A DNA stretch of 25,088 bases, from positions 1 to 25,088 of the forward strand of contig UQXS01000012.1 in the NCBI GenBank assembly GCA_900545125.1, written 5' to 3'. This document shows positions 23,085-25,088 of the stretch, one piece after another. Every line of letters begins with the position of its first letter. Position 1 is the stretch's first letter. Position numbers and translations under genes: made by a program. The stretch is from an uncultured Ruminococcus sp. (GTDB lineage: Bacteria; Bacillota; Clostridia; Oscillospirales; Ruminococcaceae). Below the pieces are notes generated by a model. That model had not been told where the DNA came from. It did not search any database and saw only the letters and a program-made list of their open reading frames with translations.

Positions 23085-24881
23085 TTATTCAGAGAATCTT
23101 GATGAAAGAGAATCCGGAACATTGGTGTCGGTAAGCTGATACCAGTGTTCTTCTATTGTTTTTTCTGTATGTGCATTCTGATGAACCCAATGAACCTGAC
23201 CGTCAATAGAAACGGAGACGATGTTTGTATCGGAGTCATTGTAATCATAGCTGAAAGTAAATTCTGCCGGTTTGATAACAATATCTTCGGTAATTTCACA
23301 TTCAGTCCAGTCGTAGCCGTAGAAAATCTGGTGGAGAAAATCTCCTTCAAGTTCTGCGGCAGCGCTGTCACTTCGGATCACTTTATATGTTCCGCTGTTC
23401 TTTGCCAGATTTCCGAAAGGCGGATAAAGCGTATTGCTGTCAGTATTGCTGCCGTTTCTGAATGCTGTCTCGATCTCTGCGTGCATCCGGCTGCCGGAAT
23501 ATTTATACCATCCGGAATTTTGGTCAATACTGCTTTTTATATAGAGATAGTCATCGCTGTAAATTTGAACGGAAAACGTTGTATCGGGCATTACTGTAAC
23601 CTCAAATTTTATTATGGGTTCTGAAACAGGAACGTGATCTTCGACAGATTCAAGCTTATCAAAGGCTTTATTAAAGTAATTGTCCAGAAGTATGCACTGC
23701 TCCTCAGTAAGATCGGGCATGGGCTTGTCGGAGAGGGTGTATTTTATTTCAGCTCCGTTGTTAATTTCGGATTCAAAGCTGATAAAAGGATTTGTTCCGG
23801 TGCCGGACTTTTCGTTATCATCTGCACCGATTATCTGCTTAATAGTTTTACTGAACAGATCATAGTCTATCTTGTATTTTTTCATTGTATAATTACCGGA
23901 ATCAGGAGGAAAGTCACCGTATGTTGCTGTAAGACATCCTGTAATATCAAAAGAGATATCGCAGAAGAAATAGTCGTTTTTTCCATGCAGATTATATTCG
24001 CCTTTTGCAGGATAACTTGAAAGAGCTGCTTCGGCTTCATCCTCGTCAGTCCATTCAGTGTAATCCACATTGTTAAGGAACTGGACAAGGTTCAGTTTTT
24101 GTTCTTCGCTGACGGGGATGGCATGGCTGCTTTCATTATATTCGCCGAAGATAATGTCAAAGTCGTATTCACTCATATCACCAAAAGGAGCTGTTTTTTC
24201 ATCCTTGTCAGTTTCCATGATAAGATTGACGGCATTCACGAACGCTTCAAAGTTTACCTTGTATTGTTCAATGACGGCAGGCTCGTCAGATGGGGATTCA
24301 CCGGAGCTATGTTCTATTGTAAGGCAGTTATTGCAGTCAATAGTGATAGTGTCAGATCCCGTTTCGCTTTTTTCAATAAAAGTATATGCTGCGTAGTATG
24401 ATCTTGTTATAGCAAACAGCTGATCTTCATCGGTCCATTCGCCGTATTCGCACTCGTTAAAAAAATCAGCAAAAAGCAATTTTTGCTTCTCGGTGAGATT
24501 TGTTGTCTGGACAGAACCTATTGTATTCGTTAAAGCGTAATTATGATCGCAGAAATCGGACAGAGGATTATTTTTAACTTCTACACCCTCAATTCCTCCC
24601 ATTTGATTTCCTGTTCCGGGGGCGGGGCGTTTCAGGAAATGAGCCGCTGCTACAACGCTTCCTGTTATAACAGCACAAGCTGCTGCTGCGCTTATCATTT
24701 TGGTGATACGATGTGTCTTTGCCTTTTCAACGCCGCTGACCTGCTGAACATATCCGGATTCATCATCGGACAGTTCTTCGAGATTCTTTTCCAGTTGGTG
24801 ACATCTTGTGATTATCCGTTCTTTGGCATCTTCCGGCATGGTGATTTTTTCGGCGGATCTTTTAAGTTTGTTGTAATTCAT
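23085..24881 (-). CDS. Membrane-anchored repeat protein, probable anti-sigma or sigma-coupled sensor
   Basis: The 598-residue protein has a cytoplasmic N-terminus (1-60) rich in Lys/Glu helices, one membrane segment (about 61-82, ISAAAACAVITGSVVAAAH) and a large outside part. That part holds four related repeats of about 90 residues (about 128-225, 257-352, 389-475 and 505-585). Each has a leucine-rich helix, then in the first two an EWTDED turn, then beta strands with a central Asp/Cys-Leu-Thr piece. The N-terminal MPEDAKERIITRC resembles sigma-factor-linked membrane proteins of Firmicutes but lacks the ZAS zinc motif. Its start overlaps the stop of the sigma factor gene (ATGA), and AAAGGAG lies upstream. 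The anti-sigma role is inferred from this position and topology. Confidence 0.75.
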   Translation of the reverse strand: MNYNKLKRSAEKITMPEDAKERIITRCHQLEKNLEELSDDESGYVQQVSGVEKAKTHRITKMISAAAACAVITGSVVAAAHFLKRPAPGTGNQMGGIEGVEVKNNPLSDFCDHNYALTNTIGSVQTTNLTEKQKLLFADFFNECEYGEWTDEDQLFAITRSYYAAYTFIEKSETGSDTITIDCNNCLTIEHSSGESPSDEPAVIEQYKVNFEAFVNAVNLIMETDKDEKTAPFGDMSEYDFDIIFGEYNESSHAIPVSEEQKLNLVQFLNNVDYTEWTDEDEAEAALSSYPAKGEYNLHGKNDYFFCDISFDITGCLTATYGDFPPDSGNYTMKKYKIDYDLFSKTIKQIIGADDNEKSGTGTNPFISFESEINNGAEIKYTLSDKPMPDLTEEQCILLDNYFNKAFDKLESVEDHVPVSEPIIKFEVTVMPDTTFSVQIYSDDYLYIKSSIDQNSGWYKYSGSRMHAEIETAFRNGSNTDSNTLYPPFGNLAKNSGTYKVIRSDSAAAELEGDFLHQIFYGYDWTECEITEDIVIKPAEFTFSYDYNDSDTNIVSVSIDGQVHWVHQNAHTEKTIEEHWYQLTDTNVPDSLSSRFSE

Positions 24882-25088
24882 ACCATAAACTCCTTTTTGT
24901 AAATATCTCTTAACAGTGTTCTTCCTTTTTGCAGACGCATTTTGACAGCAGATGATGATTTGCCGATAATTTTCGCTATTTCCTCAACCTTGTATCCCTC
25001 TACATAGTGGAGTGTCATAACGATTCTGAATTTTTCCGGCAGTTCAAACAGAGCTTCGAGAATACCGGAGCAGTCCTCATCTGAGCCG
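24878..25088 (-). CDS. ECF-type RNA polymerase sigma factor, C-terminal part (cut by window edge)
   Basis: Only the last 69 residues are in the window. They form sigma region 4: ILEALFELPEKFRIVMTLHY, VEGYKVEEIAKIIGKSSSAV and KMRLQKGRTLLRDIY. This is the helix-turn-helix that reads the -35 box, with the usual LPEKFR and EIAKIIG motifs of ECF sigma factors. The stop codon shares bases with the start of the membrane protein gene (ATGA), so the pair is translationally coupled. Region 2 and the promoter lie beyond the right edge. Confidence 0.9.
   Translation of the reverse strand, partial: GSDEDCSGILEALFELPEKFRIVMTLHYVEGYKVEEIAKIIGKSSSAVKMRLQKGRTLLRDIYKKEFMV

Noticed and set aside
1..25088. CRISPR array, tRNA or rRNA genes, prophage or transposase genes
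   Set aside because: I looked for regular direct repeats with spacers, cloverleaf features and recombinase motifs and found none. The only mobile-element candidates are the non-coding element at 11266-11424 and the scar near 370-557.

Overview
The window looks like a chromosomal segment of a cellulosome-producing Ruminococcus (Oscillospiraceae, Firmicutes), close to R. flavefaciens or R. champanellensis. The main reason is a 1300-residue secreted xylan-degrading enzyme with two CBM22 modules and a type I dockerin. Moderate base composition, strong AAAGGAGG-type ribosome binding sites, sigma-A-type promoters and a lysine riboswitch all fit a Clostridia-like genome. The species call is inference. 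Most of the window is housekeeping sequence, with an accessory polysaccharide and regulatory region at the right end. || 1-3960 (minus strand): a lysine-biosynthesis operon, asd-dapA-dapB, driven by a consensus promoter and a lysine riboswitch with its own terminator. A 3'-truncated PaaI-type thioesterase follows it. A 5'-truncated truA remnant then abuts an AT-rich scar of about 185 bp. || 3961-8337 (plus): queA, a small PAS-domain protein, tgt, a HAD phosphatase and a SUFU-domain protein, tightly spaced as an operon. QueA and Tgt both act in queuosine tRNA modification. || 8338-11226: secA with its own promoter and terminator. || 11227-15132: a lipoprotein, a SAM methyltransferase, hslO (Hsp33) and hflX, ended by a 15-bp perfect hairpin shared with the convergent AI-2E-family transporter (15137-16369, minus). 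The lipoprotein's signal peptide is interrupted, in frame, by a 159-bp palindromic MITE-like element. || 16370-16918: a 549-bp regulatory region with back-to-back promoters. Upstream of the xylanase it has a dyad next to the -35 box and a leader of about 220 nt predicted to form five successive hairpins. || 16919-23075: the xylanase/esterase gene (GH11-CBM22-GH10-dockerin-CBM22-CE4), then a membrane-anchored XRE regulator and an AraC-type regulator, each with a clear promoter. || 23085-25088 (minus): a membrane-anchored protein with four extracellular repeats, translationally coupled (ATGA overlap) to the end of an ECF-type sigma factor gene that runs off the window. This is probably a sigma/anti-sigma sensing pair. 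|| The most unusual items are the in-frame MITE in the lipoprotein signal peptide, the structured xylanase leader with its dyad, the truA/thioesterase deletion scar, the SUFU and PAS genes of unknown role inside a queuosine operon, and the sigma/repeat-protein pair. I found no CRISPR array, tRNA, rRNA, transposase or phage gene.
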